A stretch of DNA of 64,000 nt. Origin: Hirudinaria manillensis (taxonomy: Eukaryota > Annelida > Clitellata > Hirudinida > Hirudinidae). The notes below the pieces were generated by a model. It was not told the origin of the DNA, did no database searches, and saw only the letters and a program-made list of their open reading frames with translations. The first letter of the stretch is position 1; every line of letters begins with the position of its first letter. The DNA lies in the NCBI GenBank assembly GCA_034509925.1, contig CM067530.1, positions 2,341,001-2,405,000 on the forward strand. The letters run 5' to 3'. A program made the position numbers and the translations under genes. Positions 12,791 to 25,376 of this stretch are shown here, in pieces.

Positions 12791-13385
12791 GATATCTGGC
12801 TAATCGATAAAATTAAAAGTAAGTATTTTTAACCCCATTCCGCAGTTAATATTAGATTAATAACCAAAAAATTCTAAAATTGTCTTAATTCAAAGTTCAG
12901 CTAATCCAGTTAAGACAAAGTAAAAATTTAGTCTAAAATAGGATAACCTGTTAACGTATTCCCAAATACAAATAATTTTTTGCTACTACCCAGTTGGCTT
13001 CTTATCACCATTGTTTTCAGTTTATATTTAATCTGGATTTGCCAAATCCAATTTTTAATGTTTGCCTAGAACGCCAACGCGTGACAGGACACTCTCCCTA
13101 GGCCATAGAATCAAGCTTCAACGACAGAGACTATAAAATTAATACCTAGCACTCTTTTCTGCGCATATAATCAGAATGTCCTTGAATCAATATTATTGAT
13201 GATAGCAATAGTTGTGACGTCGACTTAAACACCAAAAGAAGATCCTGCCATCTTTAACAAAATTACCCATCAGATATTGCTACAGTGAAATAATAGTATT
13301 TTGCTCGAAATTTCTAACAGACGACAGCTGCTATTCAATTTAACTTGTTTAATAAAGAAATTATAAGTCAACAATGATGGAATTG

Positions 13386-16300
13386 TCACTTGTCATTCAT
13401 AAAATTAAGGGCCATGCTCTGAGCAAGGTGAACCCTTATCTTTAGCATTTCATCTTCTGGCAACTTGTTCTTGACCTTCAAATGTATAAGAATATTTACT
13501 ACAACAATTTCATCAAATATATCTTTTAACAGAGCAAATCATAAATGCGATCGCATGTACATCATTTTACAAAGACACAAGTAATAGCAGATATTAATAA
13601 AAACTCTAAGAATTAAAATTTAAAAAAAAACATTAATCAAACTTAATCAATAACTCTCTCAAGAACCAAAAAAACTCACATTGCCGTAGTCTTCCATAAG
13701 TTCATGTTCAGTCAAACACTGCAGAAACTTTTTGGTCTGTTCCCTTGTCAGTTGTAGCTAAGAATGAGCAGATGATCACAATCATCATCACCGTCATCAT
13801 TGCAGGTAAATGAAATAAATAAATTAATTAATTAACTAAACATCAACCAACTTCTTCAACGTCCAAAAGTTCTACAAGCCTTGAGAACAGGAATCTCCAA
13901 TATCTGAAGTTTTGAATTCATAGTTATCATCTCCATTATGCCAGAAGAACATCATCATCATAGCCATCATGTCATCATCACCTCCTTGAGGATTTTTCTG
14001 AGAAGATGGTGAAGAGAGTGCTGGCAGCCTCATTGCACAAAGCTTGATCCGTCTGTCGCTGGAACTCGGCCACTTTGCCTTAAAATTAAAAAAATATTTT
14101 TCATAAGATAATAACGAGTACATTAAACAAACAAATATTTCAATGAGTTAATTATAACGAGTAAAATAAATGTGGTAATTATAAATTAGCAGTAATTATA
14201 AATATAAATATTGTGTAATCAGAAACACAATCCGAACCCAAAAGCGCGAGTTCGTTGCTGAATCCAATTGCGGATCCGAAGTTGTTGATGAGATCCAGTT
14301 GACCTAATTCTGGAGCAGGAACGACTCCTTCCAATAATATTCTGCCGTAGATGAGACAATCGGGTCACCACAACGTTAAACATTAGACACAAATGAAACG
14401 AAAGGAGCGGATTAAAACTTAACGAATTTATAATTTAACACTTTTAATCAATTTATTTTTATGGAATAAAAACAAAACTTCACCCACTTTCTCACCAAGA
14501 GGTCAGCAAGGTCGTCATCCTGGAAAAATAAATCGTTAAGTGTTCAAAATTGGCTTCTGAAATGGTTGTCATTTCATAAAATCTATTTCTTATTTTTAAT
14601 ATATTAACTAATCAATCTATTTCACTGCAGCAGAATTTTAACGTAAAAAAAATTTAAATCATTCAAAATAAATAAAAAAATATTTTAAAATTTGTTGGAA
14701 AATATTAAATAACAGTTAATATTAAATTTGACCAAAAACAGACCAAAGAAATAAAAATGGAAGCAAAATTAAATTGAAGCCATTTGCTGACCAAATTTAC
14801 ACCTTTGGCAAATAATATGCAGATATATAAGACGATATAACACTTGGTCATATAAGACTATAAAACATTTAGATATATAAGACTATATGTAATACTTATA
14901 TATTTAAGAATATATAATACTTTGACATATAAGATCATTCATAGTTATTTCTCTAACCTTAGCCCTGATGCACCAATAGAGGGCCGAACTAACAAGTCCC
15001 TCCCTAAGGTCCCTGAGTCCCTGTTCCCGGCAGATGACGCTTGCTTCCTCCTGGAGATCGTACTTCTCGCAGATTCTGACCATCTTCTGCACCTTGGCAT
15101 CTGTTTCCAAATGAGCCCTCAGAACCAATTCTCCGATGTGTGCCCTAACAATATGTGTGGAGTCGAAAAGGGATGTCAAGATTTTGGACAGGGTTAATTA
15201 ATTATTCAATTAAACATTGTATTGTTCATCAGGCGGAGCAATGCTGTTTAGTATACAATTAAGGTTTGTATTGTACACTGGTACAATATTAATAAACAAC
15301 TATACCAACAACATACCTTCCAAAGACGGGACAGTTTGCCAAATAGTCGATGCCAACCTCCAGGAGACTAGAAGAATAAATTATGCAAAACATTCAGAAT
15401 AAATAAATAACATTTATATGATAAATATTTTTTAAACATGATTGCATATAAGATAAATATAACTGCATTGTCACATTTTTGAGGACCAGAATCGTGCAAT
15501 TATCATCACTTATAATATGTTAATGAACAGACCTTCCATCTGAGATAAGACTGTTCACATATTCCAGCAGGACAAATTCCCTAAGGGAGGAGCCAAATCT
15601 AACAAAATAATAATTAATAAACATTACAAAACCAATTAACTTGTTGATGGCTTACCATTTCTAACAAGGGTGATTACAACTTGAAATATATTGATGAAAT
15701 AATACCGATTAACATAACATCTTCGTTTACTCACGGAAGAATCTTTTGCTCGAGGCATCCCTTGTGCTCGAGAAGGTCAGTCATGTGACAGACAAACCAC
15801 CAGTTGTTGAAGGAAGAGCTAACATAACATTATGTTAATTAAGAGAGCACATCATCAATACTTTGTAAATGATTGAATTACAAATAATTATAGAACTAAA
15901 TTATAATTATAAATAATATCATTGCTATGCTATTGCTAATCTAACCAGCACTCATCTATGGCCTGCTTAATGTCCAGGTGAAAGATGGATTGGATGACCT
16001 TGTCCCAAGAAGTCATGACCTCTGACCCAAACAAGTCAATGCAAGGCTACCATGGTAAGGTTAATAGTTACATGCTAACAAGATAATAGATAATCATCAA
16101 TTATAAAGTTTATTAACAAATATAACTTGGATAATAAAAATAATAATAATGATAATAATAATATTAGTAGTTAAAATAATATTAGATATTAGTGTCATAA
16201 TATTTACATTATTATTTACTGTTAAAATAACAATAATAATTTTTAAAAAATAATAATAATAGACGTAGTTATAATAAGACTAATTCTCAACAACAGACCA

Positions 16301-19112
16301 ATCAGAGCCCACCCACCTGCGTGAAATGCCTGAGAGCAGAGGAGGGAATCATCGGAGATTGATAGAAGAGTTTCGAGATGAGCAAACAGTACCAGGTGCC
16401 CATGATTTCCTTCAACTCTGTGAAGGCTTCCTCCTCTCCCGCTAGGATCTGTCGATCGGACGATAAGGGAATTAATGCATATAATGCATATCTGCAGCAT
16501 ATCATGCATCAATAGACCATTTATTTAAGTTTTCAGAAGCCATAATAATCTTCATGGTGTTTTGAGCTTTCTAAGAATAAATTTCGATAATAAAACAACC
16601 AATAAATTGCAATAAGCACTTTTTTTGTTGAACAAATACAAAAACAAGGATTCCTGCATGAAATGATGTCCAATTGAAGGATTACATGGTTAGTAATATT
16701 CATCAACACAATCACTACTATCATCATCACCACCACCACCACCATCATCATCATATAAAACATAATCACCTTGCAGAGCAGGCTGAGCTTGTCATCCCCT
16801 GCAAAGACGTCTTCTTTGACGTGCTCCAAGCAAGTCAAGTGCCACTGTTGCCACTTCTTTGACCAATCGGTGAAAGAGAGCCTCGGATTCGAGGGCTGAT
16901 TGATTCAATCAATTCAATCAATTAGAGAAGTTCGAGTTGTTGGACAAAGATATTTGGAAGACTTTGCAAGTCCCAATTTATAATGAAATAATTTATAATA
17001 TAAATAGAAAGTCTTTGGATTTATGATATGATACCCATGCTAAATAACATGGAAACATATAAAATAATATTCAATGCAATAAACATTACATTAAAGTTAA
17101 TATATATCATTAAAACATGTATTTTATAACAAATATATTTATAACGAATATCAATTCGTTCATCAAAACCTACAGAATAAATGGGCATGTGCTCCAGAAG
17201 AAGGTCGATTTGCACGCAGTTGACCGACCTAGATTCGCTATGCAACATGAGCAGACGCCTCGCTTCTTCAATTCTTCCTTGCAGCACGAAGTTGTACATC
17301 TAGAAAGGATGTTGAGACGGATTTAAACAAACCCTTGCAAATGCCTTGCATCAGTCAACCGTGACTTAGCTTCACTGTTAATCTTAAATTTATGATTTCA
17401 ATTGACTTTCTGTGGTTGAACATACGACGAGCAAATGATTGCATCATTTTTTTTCAATCCTTGTGACTTAAGGAGTCACGAATAATGTACAACTTCAAGG
17501 ATTCATTTTTAAAAAATAATAGATCCTATTTAATAAATATAATAGAAATTAATTTAAAACTATATGAAATAGTTTAACAAATTATGAATTCATTCCCAGC
17601 ACTTAATCGTGGTGATGATTCTTGATGTAATATCATATAATATCATGAAAAACGACGGCGCATATCACAAACTCACCACTTCCCAGTACAGTTCATGCTT
17701 CTCTCCTTGTTGGCTCTTGATGACCTCCTGAACCTTGAGGTCGTTGTCATAGAAATGGAGTCTCAGCCATTCCATCAGTTGACCCAGGACATAACCTCCT
17801 TTCAAAGATAAACACCAAACTTAAGTTCTGTCATTCATCAGTCATTCTGGTCTTTTTTTTATATCAATAAGAATAAATGATGAAAATTATAATAAAAAAA
17901 ACTCAAATGAATTTTAAGGCCTGACCTCTGGTGTTGTCGATGAAAATGACCTCAAACAATCCCCACAGCATCTCAAAGGGTTCCAATATTTTCAGTTGTT
18001 TCTCCAAGACTTCTCTCTGTTTCTGGTTCTCCTCAGATTCTGGGAAAACACAGAACATGGCACTTAGAAATGTTCAGTTAATCATTTGAACCTATCAATG
18101 AATTAACATCAATGAATTATTAAATGCATAATAAAAATTAAATGAAATGCAAATCATCTGATTAGACTTTAAAAAGCAATCTATGGACATCACAAGGCAC
18201 TCACTGAGTTGAGCCTGTATTTCACTGGAGGTTGACTTCAGTGAGGACATGTACTGATGGCTGAAGTTCAAGTATCTATCGAATGATAACATGGAGTGTT
18301 GATACTATTGTTGACTAGAGCAGCAACAAATGTATTGTAATTACTAAAAACAATTATAATTATAATACTTTCTGCTTCTAAATTTTAAACTGAAATAAAA
18401 ATTCAATGATGGCATAAACTCCACTTATAACTAATAATTAATTCATTTCTTAACGAATTCTGCACTCACTCGTTTGGCAGCTCTGCAGCAGTCTGCTCTG
18501 AGTGCATGGCCGATTCCCGAGCTAGCTTTTGAACTCCAAGAAATATAACTGCAAGGAATTTAAGTTTTAAATAATAAGATTCATGTCAATCTTTAAACAA
18601 AAAAAAAGGAAAAAAATCAGAGAGACTTCATAGAACTCATAAAGTGAACTAAATCATACAAATTTTGCAAAAAAAGATAAACAATTGATCAGGTTTACAA
18701 AATGAAATATTATCTTTAATGAGGCCATTCATACATTATCAATTTGGAATATTATCCTATTGTGATCAAAACTTATGTCAAAAGCATAAATTGTTTTAAT
18801 TTCTCCATGAAATCAATGATTAACCTCTTGATTCACTGACAAGCTTTCTCATCTTTCCAACATGCACATCAGTATCCCATTCAAAGTGACTTATTGTGTC
18901 AAAATCCTTGATGCCATCACAAACTTTAGATTTCTGCTCTTCTGAAGATGAATGCAAAATATTAACCATTACACATTAACCTAAATATTCATAAAATAAG
19001 TGTACCTACTTTTATTATGACAGTGACACGATGGTGCCACAAACAAATGATTGCCTGGAGCTCCCCAATATCCACATGCTTCCACTATTTCGCCATTGTC
19101 ACGAATCCTCAT
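13386..19112 (-). CDS. NUP85: Nucleoporin Nup85 (Nup107-160 / Y-complex)
   Basis: Twenty exons (19112-19010, 18941-18825, 18548-18470, 18275-18205, 18039-17926, 17798-17677, 17299-17174, 16895-16770, 16448-16317, 16046-15946, 15818-15735, 15598-15533, 15367-15317, 15144-14958, 14519-14488, 14341-14238, 14078-13982, 13903-13852, 13757-13680, 13475-13386) give 643 residues in one frame (human Nup85 is 656). It is an alpha-helical scaffold subunit of the nuclear pore outer ring. Family-typical stretches are HIGELVLRAHLETD, SALYWCIRAKVR and DLINNFGSAIGFSNELALLG, matching the C-terminal ACE1-type helical region. The start MRIRDNGEIV lies in a short first exon near the shared upstream region with the RPB10-like gene. 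Several donors are weak, but every junction keeps the frame. Confidence 0.9.
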
Positions 19113-19695
19113 GATTTATATCTCCTGAAAACACACAATAATTTAAATAATGACACCGATTCGAAATTTCAAAAAATGTATTAATAGTAAATCAAGTGGG
19201 CCACCCAATTGGATTTTACAGAGGACTTCCAAATAAAGTTCAAAATTTTTCCCTTTTTCCTTGCACTAAAAATAACATCCAAACTCAACAAACTTCAATT
19301 TTTCTCTTCAAATAATCCACACTTAACAGAGAAATCGATGCTTCGCGCTCGAGTGTTTAAAAATGAATTTTGTTTACATAGACCCTTATCAAATTAAAAA
19401 TATTACTTTATAAACAAACAATAATACAATTTAAAAAAATATTTTCGCATTATATCACATCAATAAAATTTTTGTTTAGTTAGACTAATTTTGGTAATGA
19501 GTCTATTTTGAATAACATTTGAATAAAAACTAACATAAAATTAAAACGGATAATTTAAATAAATTATTGTTAAAAACGTCATAAATTGTTACGATAATTC
19601 ATTAATTGGATCATTGTATTCATTTGCCATGCCATTTATCGATTGACGAATGGGTATTATCGTTTTGTTACAGTTTCGTTAATACATATTAAAAC
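19113..19695. promoter_or_regulatory. Probable bidirectional promoter, Nup85 / RPB10-like
   Basis: 583 bases separate the two divergent start codons. AT-rich, with no coding exon recognised. Shared promoter use is inferred from the spacing alone. Confidence 0.4.
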
Positions 19696-20025
19696 ATGCT
19701 AGTACCACAAAGATGTAGGTGTGGCAAACCAATCGGCACACTATGGATTAAATATTCAGATCTTTTAAAGGCAGACTATACTCCATGGTGAGACCACGAA
19801 CTGATTGTTTTGCTAATTTTTCTGAATGTGGGCATTTATTCTGAAGCATCCTAATTTTGAATATGAAATTTCAGGGATGCCCTGGATACTTTAGGATTGG
19901 TTCGGTATTGCTGCAGAGAAATTTTTATCAGTCAAGTCCATCTTGTAGTGAAATTTAGCAGATATTTGGCTGATATAACTGGTGGCGATTCTTATGATAA
20001 GCCACGAAAGACAAGCCTGAAGTAG
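19696..20025 (+). CDS. Divergent RPB10/POLR2L-like RNA polymerase subunit
   Basis: Two exons, 19696-19787 and 19875-20025, give 80 residues. The N-terminus reads MLVPQRCRCGKPIG, then a Trp-containing helix, DYTPWDALDTLGL and VRYCCREIF. This is the layout of RPB10 (RPABC5, shared by Pol I, II and III): a zinc-binding N-terminal Cys pair, a DALDxLGL helix and a CC pair. The invariant family motif is CFTCGK (CxxC), but here it is CRCGK (CxC), one residue short. The C-terminus departs from the usual short NYxPLEK-type end, with a longer tail (DITGGDSYDKPRKTSLK). AATAAA follows at about 20096. This may be a paralogue, with a canonical gene elsewhere. The splice site (CATG|GTGAGA...TTTCAG|GGATG) is clear. 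Confidence 0.75.
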
Positions 20026-21637
20026 ATTCTACCGAAATCCCTCTGTAAACTTTTTCATTTAACTGCTGCTGTGTTTTATTATATCTGTATTGATGAATAA
20101 AGATACTTAAAATTGCCTGAAATGACTTTCAATATTATTTACTATTCATTCATTGTATGTACTTTGAACATTTGAAATGAAAAAATGACATCAAATTACA
20201 AGGGCATGTCCATCTCTAAGCAACGGCTTATATAATCTTTAATTTTCTATACAATTTTTTTACATAAAGGGGAGGACTAAAGTTATTAACTTTCAATGCA
20301 AATATTTACATTTGATTCATTCTACTATCTTTTTGCTAACTAAGATAAACTATACATGATCAATTCAACTAATGATTCAATCAACTAACTATTTTAAAGA
20401 AATGGTAGTCTATTTTTGCCAGATAATCCAATACTTTTTTATTTTGAAATTAAATTATGGACATTAATTTATAAAACTGGAATGATTCAGCCTCCATGTC
20501 TTGCTTCTAACTGTCACATCGTCCCACAAGCAACATGCTAATAAATGGAGTCATTCACTTAACTATACTGATGTGATTATAAAGCTCATCTGCGCAACAG
20601 GTGCAAAGTTTATATCATTTTTTTGCAAGAAACACACATTTCTAACTGTCCAATCAAAAGTGAATACTATGATAACTGTGAAATGCAGGACAATTTCTAA
20701 TTTGAAGTTTCTAATTTGCATTTCATAAAAATGCATGAAATTAAAGGATCATGATGGACAAACCAAGAACAACTCCATGTTTGGTGTAGGTGGGCAGAAG
20801 TTATTTCAAGTTCTGGTCACATTGAGATCCTTTTGCAAACAAATGGCATCATGAATGTGAAAGAGAGCTTTACATGATGTTCTAGGCATGCAATACAACA
20901 GGTATTTCTTCTTTTACCAAGCGAACCAAAAAACTTTGAACATAATTTCAGAAGATCAGCAAGTCCGATCTCAATTTCAAAATAAAAAAAGAACTAAGAT
21001 AACCAACGATGGAATCGTATTCAGGGAGGGTTTTGATGATAATCAGTGAGCTATGTCCCTGTTGGTGAATAATTCCACTTTGCATAAAAACAATTGGATC
21101 AGAGTCATAAAATGGCTTCCAATCCAAACAATGTTAACCATTATGGATGACATTTAAAAATCAAGATCCCATAAAACGTAAAGGCTTACAGAATCAGAAA
21201 GAAAGGTTGCAAACGAATGGATTGCAATCGGTCTTTCAAGACAATCAAGCCTATTGTCTAATACAAAATTCAAGACTTTCAATTATCTTTTTAAAAAAAT
21301 ATTCAGCAAACGCAGCAAAAATTAGCGGTGAATATTCAAATGCTAAATGTTTACGAATGCGTTTCAAAAAAGCGTTCTGAATACCGAAACCCCTAACAAC
21401 AATCTATATCCTCTATGGGGCCGTGCTACTGCGATAGAAACAACTATAGCCACGATACATTTCTTACATTTCCATCTAAAATATCTTTTACGGACACCCT
21501 ATTTTTGTTGCCTTGGCACACGTACTCTAACTAAATAAAAATTAGTTGTTTTTTTTATAATTATATCCTTTTCCGAATCTTCTGAATTGCCGGTGCAAAT
21601 TACTCCAATGAATACGCTCGTCCGATAGAATGCTCTC
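20026..21637. other. Intergenic / synaptogyrin 3' UTR
   Basis: 1.6 kb without a recognisable gene. The first 80 bases are 3' UTR of the RPB10-like gene. Much of the rest may be 3' UTR of synaptogyrin on the minus strand. Short open frames (20501-20728, 21147-21380, 21347-21538) resemble no family. Confidence 0.5.
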
Positions 21638-24511
21638 TTAATAGGTCACTGGTTGGAAATCTCCCCCTCCCATTGGTCTCTGATCTTGACCCGAGAAGGG
21701 CGCAGGCCTAAAAGGGTCGGGTTGGCCCTGCTGGGGGTACGATGGGAAAGGGTTCTGTGGCATTCCCGATCCTCCGAAGTTCGTGCCACTTTGAGGTTGA
21801 GCTGGTTGTGGTGGCTGGTTCTGCTTTCCTGTATTCAGGACGTCAGGATCGTACCCAGCAGAAAATGGTTCGCTGACTCCCTTCCTGTATCTCATCACTG
21901 CCAGAGCAGTGATGCCTGCCTGTGAATCGAAAGAGAATTGTCACGAAATCTTGCGTTTTGTGGAATCTAAATTTGGTGAGAGTTTAACGATACATTTAAA
22001 AACAAAAGTCCTTACGGATTGCGGGAAAAGTAAAATGCTTACTAATTTTTTTTTAAACGCAGCCTAAAACCTGAGTACTTTAAATAGAAAATCAAATCTC
22101 GAAGATCTCACAAATGTTCCTATGGAAAAGAAGGAAAAGACGATAGCCGCTTCCACTCCACTTTCTCCTCTGTCGCTCTCGTCAACTGTCGTTCGTCTCC
22201 AAGCGTCTGCCAAGTAGCAGAAGTTGACGAACCAGAAAAATGTCCACAAACCTTTTGGAAAATGTCGTGAAGACTTTTACAGAAGATTTCACTTCAGTTA
22301 GAAATGTTAGTTTTTTTTTGTTAAGGTTAAATTTGAAAAAGAATATTGACAATTACAAGAAAATTAATACTTTTAAGGTCATTGCTTTAGCGAAATATTA
22401 TTTTTAGAAATTTACATTATCAATTCTCTTTTCTTAAATAATGCGACCGATATTTTCAACCTTGTAATATAAAATGATTGCCTTATAAAAAAACTCTAAC
22501 CAAATTAGGTCACAGCCGTTCTATCGAACTCACCAGAAAATCCCATGTCAGCATAAACAGCGTACTTTCTGTGCTGGATACTGCTCAGGTTCTCGAACAT
22601 GAAATCGACTCCCAGAAGGGCCAGTAGGCCCAGGAAAGCCACTACCCCGACCACAGTTCCAAATCCGCATGCGTTTTGATCTCCGTTGTACCTGCAATGG
22701 TTCTCTCCAACCCAGCCCTGATCCGATATGCATCCAAATACTATGATGGCAAAAAACTGGAGAAAAAAAAAGGCGATTTAAATTTTAATGGAAGTCTTTG
22801 CAGACACGACTTACGGTCTTTGATATTTTGACTCGATTTATATTTTTGACAGTGTCAACATTGTGGTGTTTAGAGCGTGTTAGTATGAAATTACTTTTAA
22901 AAATATTATCCCACATTTACAAATTACTTCTTTAATAATTATTATTACGAATAAATTTTAGTATTTAGTTATTATTTCTGGAAAACAGATGCTTTTAAGT
23001 CCTTGAAACAACAATTCGATGAGAATCTGCTGCTATTTGCCTGTTTGTTCTCCTTACATCTGCATTCACTTCACGTTCCCAGTTTGAAAAAAAAATTTTT
23101 CTTCGAATTTTTAAGTCCTTTAACTCGTTCACGTTTTGGATCTCTTTCACCCTTCCTTCTTTCATTCCATCTAACTATCCATCCATCCCTCCGTCCGTTC
23201 TTCCATTCATTCATCCATCTTTCCATCCGTTCGAACACAAGCAACTCCACATCAGGTTCAGCAGAATAACGAGGATCAAGAATTGGAAAACAGCGGTCTC
23301 TATTGATCGACGCGGCCTTAGATATTTTAGGTTCCTGATGATGATGATGATGACGACGACCACGACAATGGTGGCTCTACTGATGGTGGCTGCGATAGAA
23401 AAGGTGGTTGTACGTTGATGAAGATAAAAATTATATATTTTTTTAATAATAGCAAACCCAAAATACGCAGATATAACTAAAAATGTTTTAAATCAAACAA
23501 TATTACGTCTCAATTTTTCCTCTTGGATAATTTTTATCAATGCAATTTCCGCCCAATCAGTTCCACTGAAAACGACGATCTAACACGTGATCGAATGTAA
23601 ACAAAGATGGCGCCTAGTAAGTAAACAGACGTTACCAACCCGCAGATGCTTTGAATGTCGGATTGAGATGACATTAAAAACGCGTGTAGAAAAAAGTTTG
23701 TGTCAGAAAAATACGTTGAATGTGGGCGATAATGCATGAAGTTGTGTACTGATAAGGTATGGCATACTTGATTTTCTTTGTTTGTTTTAATAATTTTATA
23801 TTTAATTTTTTTAATGCATCCATAAATATTATTTAAATGATTTGCATTGCTAGTAATTTCACCAGAATAACTTTCATCATCATCATCATCGTCATCATCA
23901 TCCTCGTCGTCGTCGTCGTTATGTATGTTAAAACACTTCCGGAAATGGAATATTATCTGACCCAGTGTGATGGTTAGCACAGTGACTGTTGAACAAATGG
24001 TTTTGGTGCAAAAAAAAACTTATTTCTAAATTTAGTTAAATTTAGAAACAAAATACAAAACGTATAATAACAAGGAATGTTAAATTTCCAAAATATTCGT
24101 TTTAAAAATATTACATTTTAAATAAATTAATTAATAAATTATTAAATATACAAACTCTTTACTTTCAAGAAATTAACTTTCAATTGTAAATTAGTACAGT
24201 ACTTCAACAATCAGTACAGTACTTGAACAATCAGTACAGTGGAATTCAATAAATTATTATCAAATATTTTTTATTTTCGATTTAATTATAAAATAACAAC
24301 AATTATAAATTATTCCTCATATAATTATAAAGTGACAACAATTATAAATTATTCTTTAACAATAACTTTTTACAATATTAAAAAAAAATTAATTCAAAGA
24401 GTGACTCACCAGTGAAACGAGTCTTAAAATAACTTGTGGTTTCTTAAGAAAGGTCAACACATCAAACGTTCCAGATGCTTTTCCAGCTCCGTAAGCCCCG
24501 CCCCCATCCAT
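21638..24511 (-). CDS. SYNGR: Synaptogyrin
   Basis: Four exons, 24511-24410, 22756-22534, 22251-22112 and 21919-21638, give 248 residues. It is a four-pass MARVEL-domain protein of synaptic and other transport vesicles. The N-terminus MDGGGAYGAGKASGTFD matches the synaptogyrin start. TM1 begins in exon 1 (PQVILRLVS) and runs into exon 2 (FFAIIVFGCIS). The lumenal loop has GENHCRYNGDQNACGFG. TM2 is VVGVVAFLGLLALLGVDFMF, TM3 is LWTFFWFVNFCYLADAW, and TM4 is AAIVFSFFSIGTF joined to AGITALAVMRY. The cytoplasmic tail is Pro/Gln/Gly-rich (about residues 170-248), as in the family, and ends FQPVTY. Intron 1 is about 1.65 kb and full of low-complexity repeats. Confidence 0.95.
23870..23920. repeat. 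ATC/GTC trinucleotide microsatellite in synaptogyrin intron 1
   Basis: Runs of CATCAT and CGTCGT. A minus-strand open frame over it (23537-23980) codes poly-Asp only because of the repeat and is not a gene. Confidence 0.8.
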
Positions 24512-25376
24512 GGTGTTAATTGATTATTAATTAGTAATCGTAAATTATTAATAAACCTATGTGCGCAATCAATTCTTATTGGTTAATTTGAATTTAATTT
24601 AACATTTAGCCGTTATAAGTCTTTATCGTAGAGCAAATCTTGAATATCTTTTTTAATATAAAAGATTAACTTTACAGAAAATTTCTAATAATTTTAGAAT
24701 TTCCTAAAACATACAAAAACGAAATCTTATCAGTGACAATAGATTAGATTTGTTTAAATAAAAATGCTTCGATATTTCATTACAATTACAATGCAATAGT
24801 CGAGACCGGAAACGAACAACTGTTGAGAAATTCTGTTAAAAACAAGACCTCGGGCGTTGATCACAGACACCGTAATGGCGGTGGAAAACCACTGGAAGAC
24901 ATTCCAGTCGCCTGGAGTCCCCTGCAATGCGCCGGAGATGGAAAGGTGCCTGCGCTGAACAGCTGCCTGGAAGGAGCTGGAGCAATAGCTGAAACCGTTT
25001 CGGAAAATCTGGCAGGCTTAATGGAAAAGCTGGGTGGGATTTGGGATGGAATGGAGCGGATGAATTATGGAGAAATCTTATCGCTGAGAGCTTGTGAGAC
25101 GTGTAGTTGTCAATGTCGTCGTTGAATGTTGTGATATTATTTTTGTTTTTTGTTGACTTTGAATGTTTGTTGTGGTTTCGAGTCGTTACGAGTGCTGTGG
25201 CGATGCATGAATGTTCCTAAAAATTATGGAGGGTCACGATGACGGCGATGATGATAATGACAATGACGACGACGACGACGACGATGATGATGTAGAATGT
25301 CCATCCGTTTACAAATACATCACATCAAAGCTCACAACTTTTATTTGAGTCACTTCAAAGTGCAATTTCTTTTTAA
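24512..25376. promoter_or_regulatory. Divergent upstream region of synaptogyrin and SLC6 gene
   Basis: 865 bases between the two start codons. It has an AT-rich half and a more mixed half (24820-25130) with an open frame lacking a convincing start or homology, then a GAC/GAT repeat (25234-25290). Presumably it includes both promoters. Confidence 0.4.

Noticed and set aside
23537..23980. Minus-strand ORF with poly-Asp
   Set aside because: The Asp run comes from a GTC/ATC repeat inside synaptogyrin intron 1, and there is no conserved domain.
24823..25125. 100-codon open frame upstream of the SLC6 gene
   Set aside because: No ATG at the 5' end that fits, no family resemblance and no splice context.
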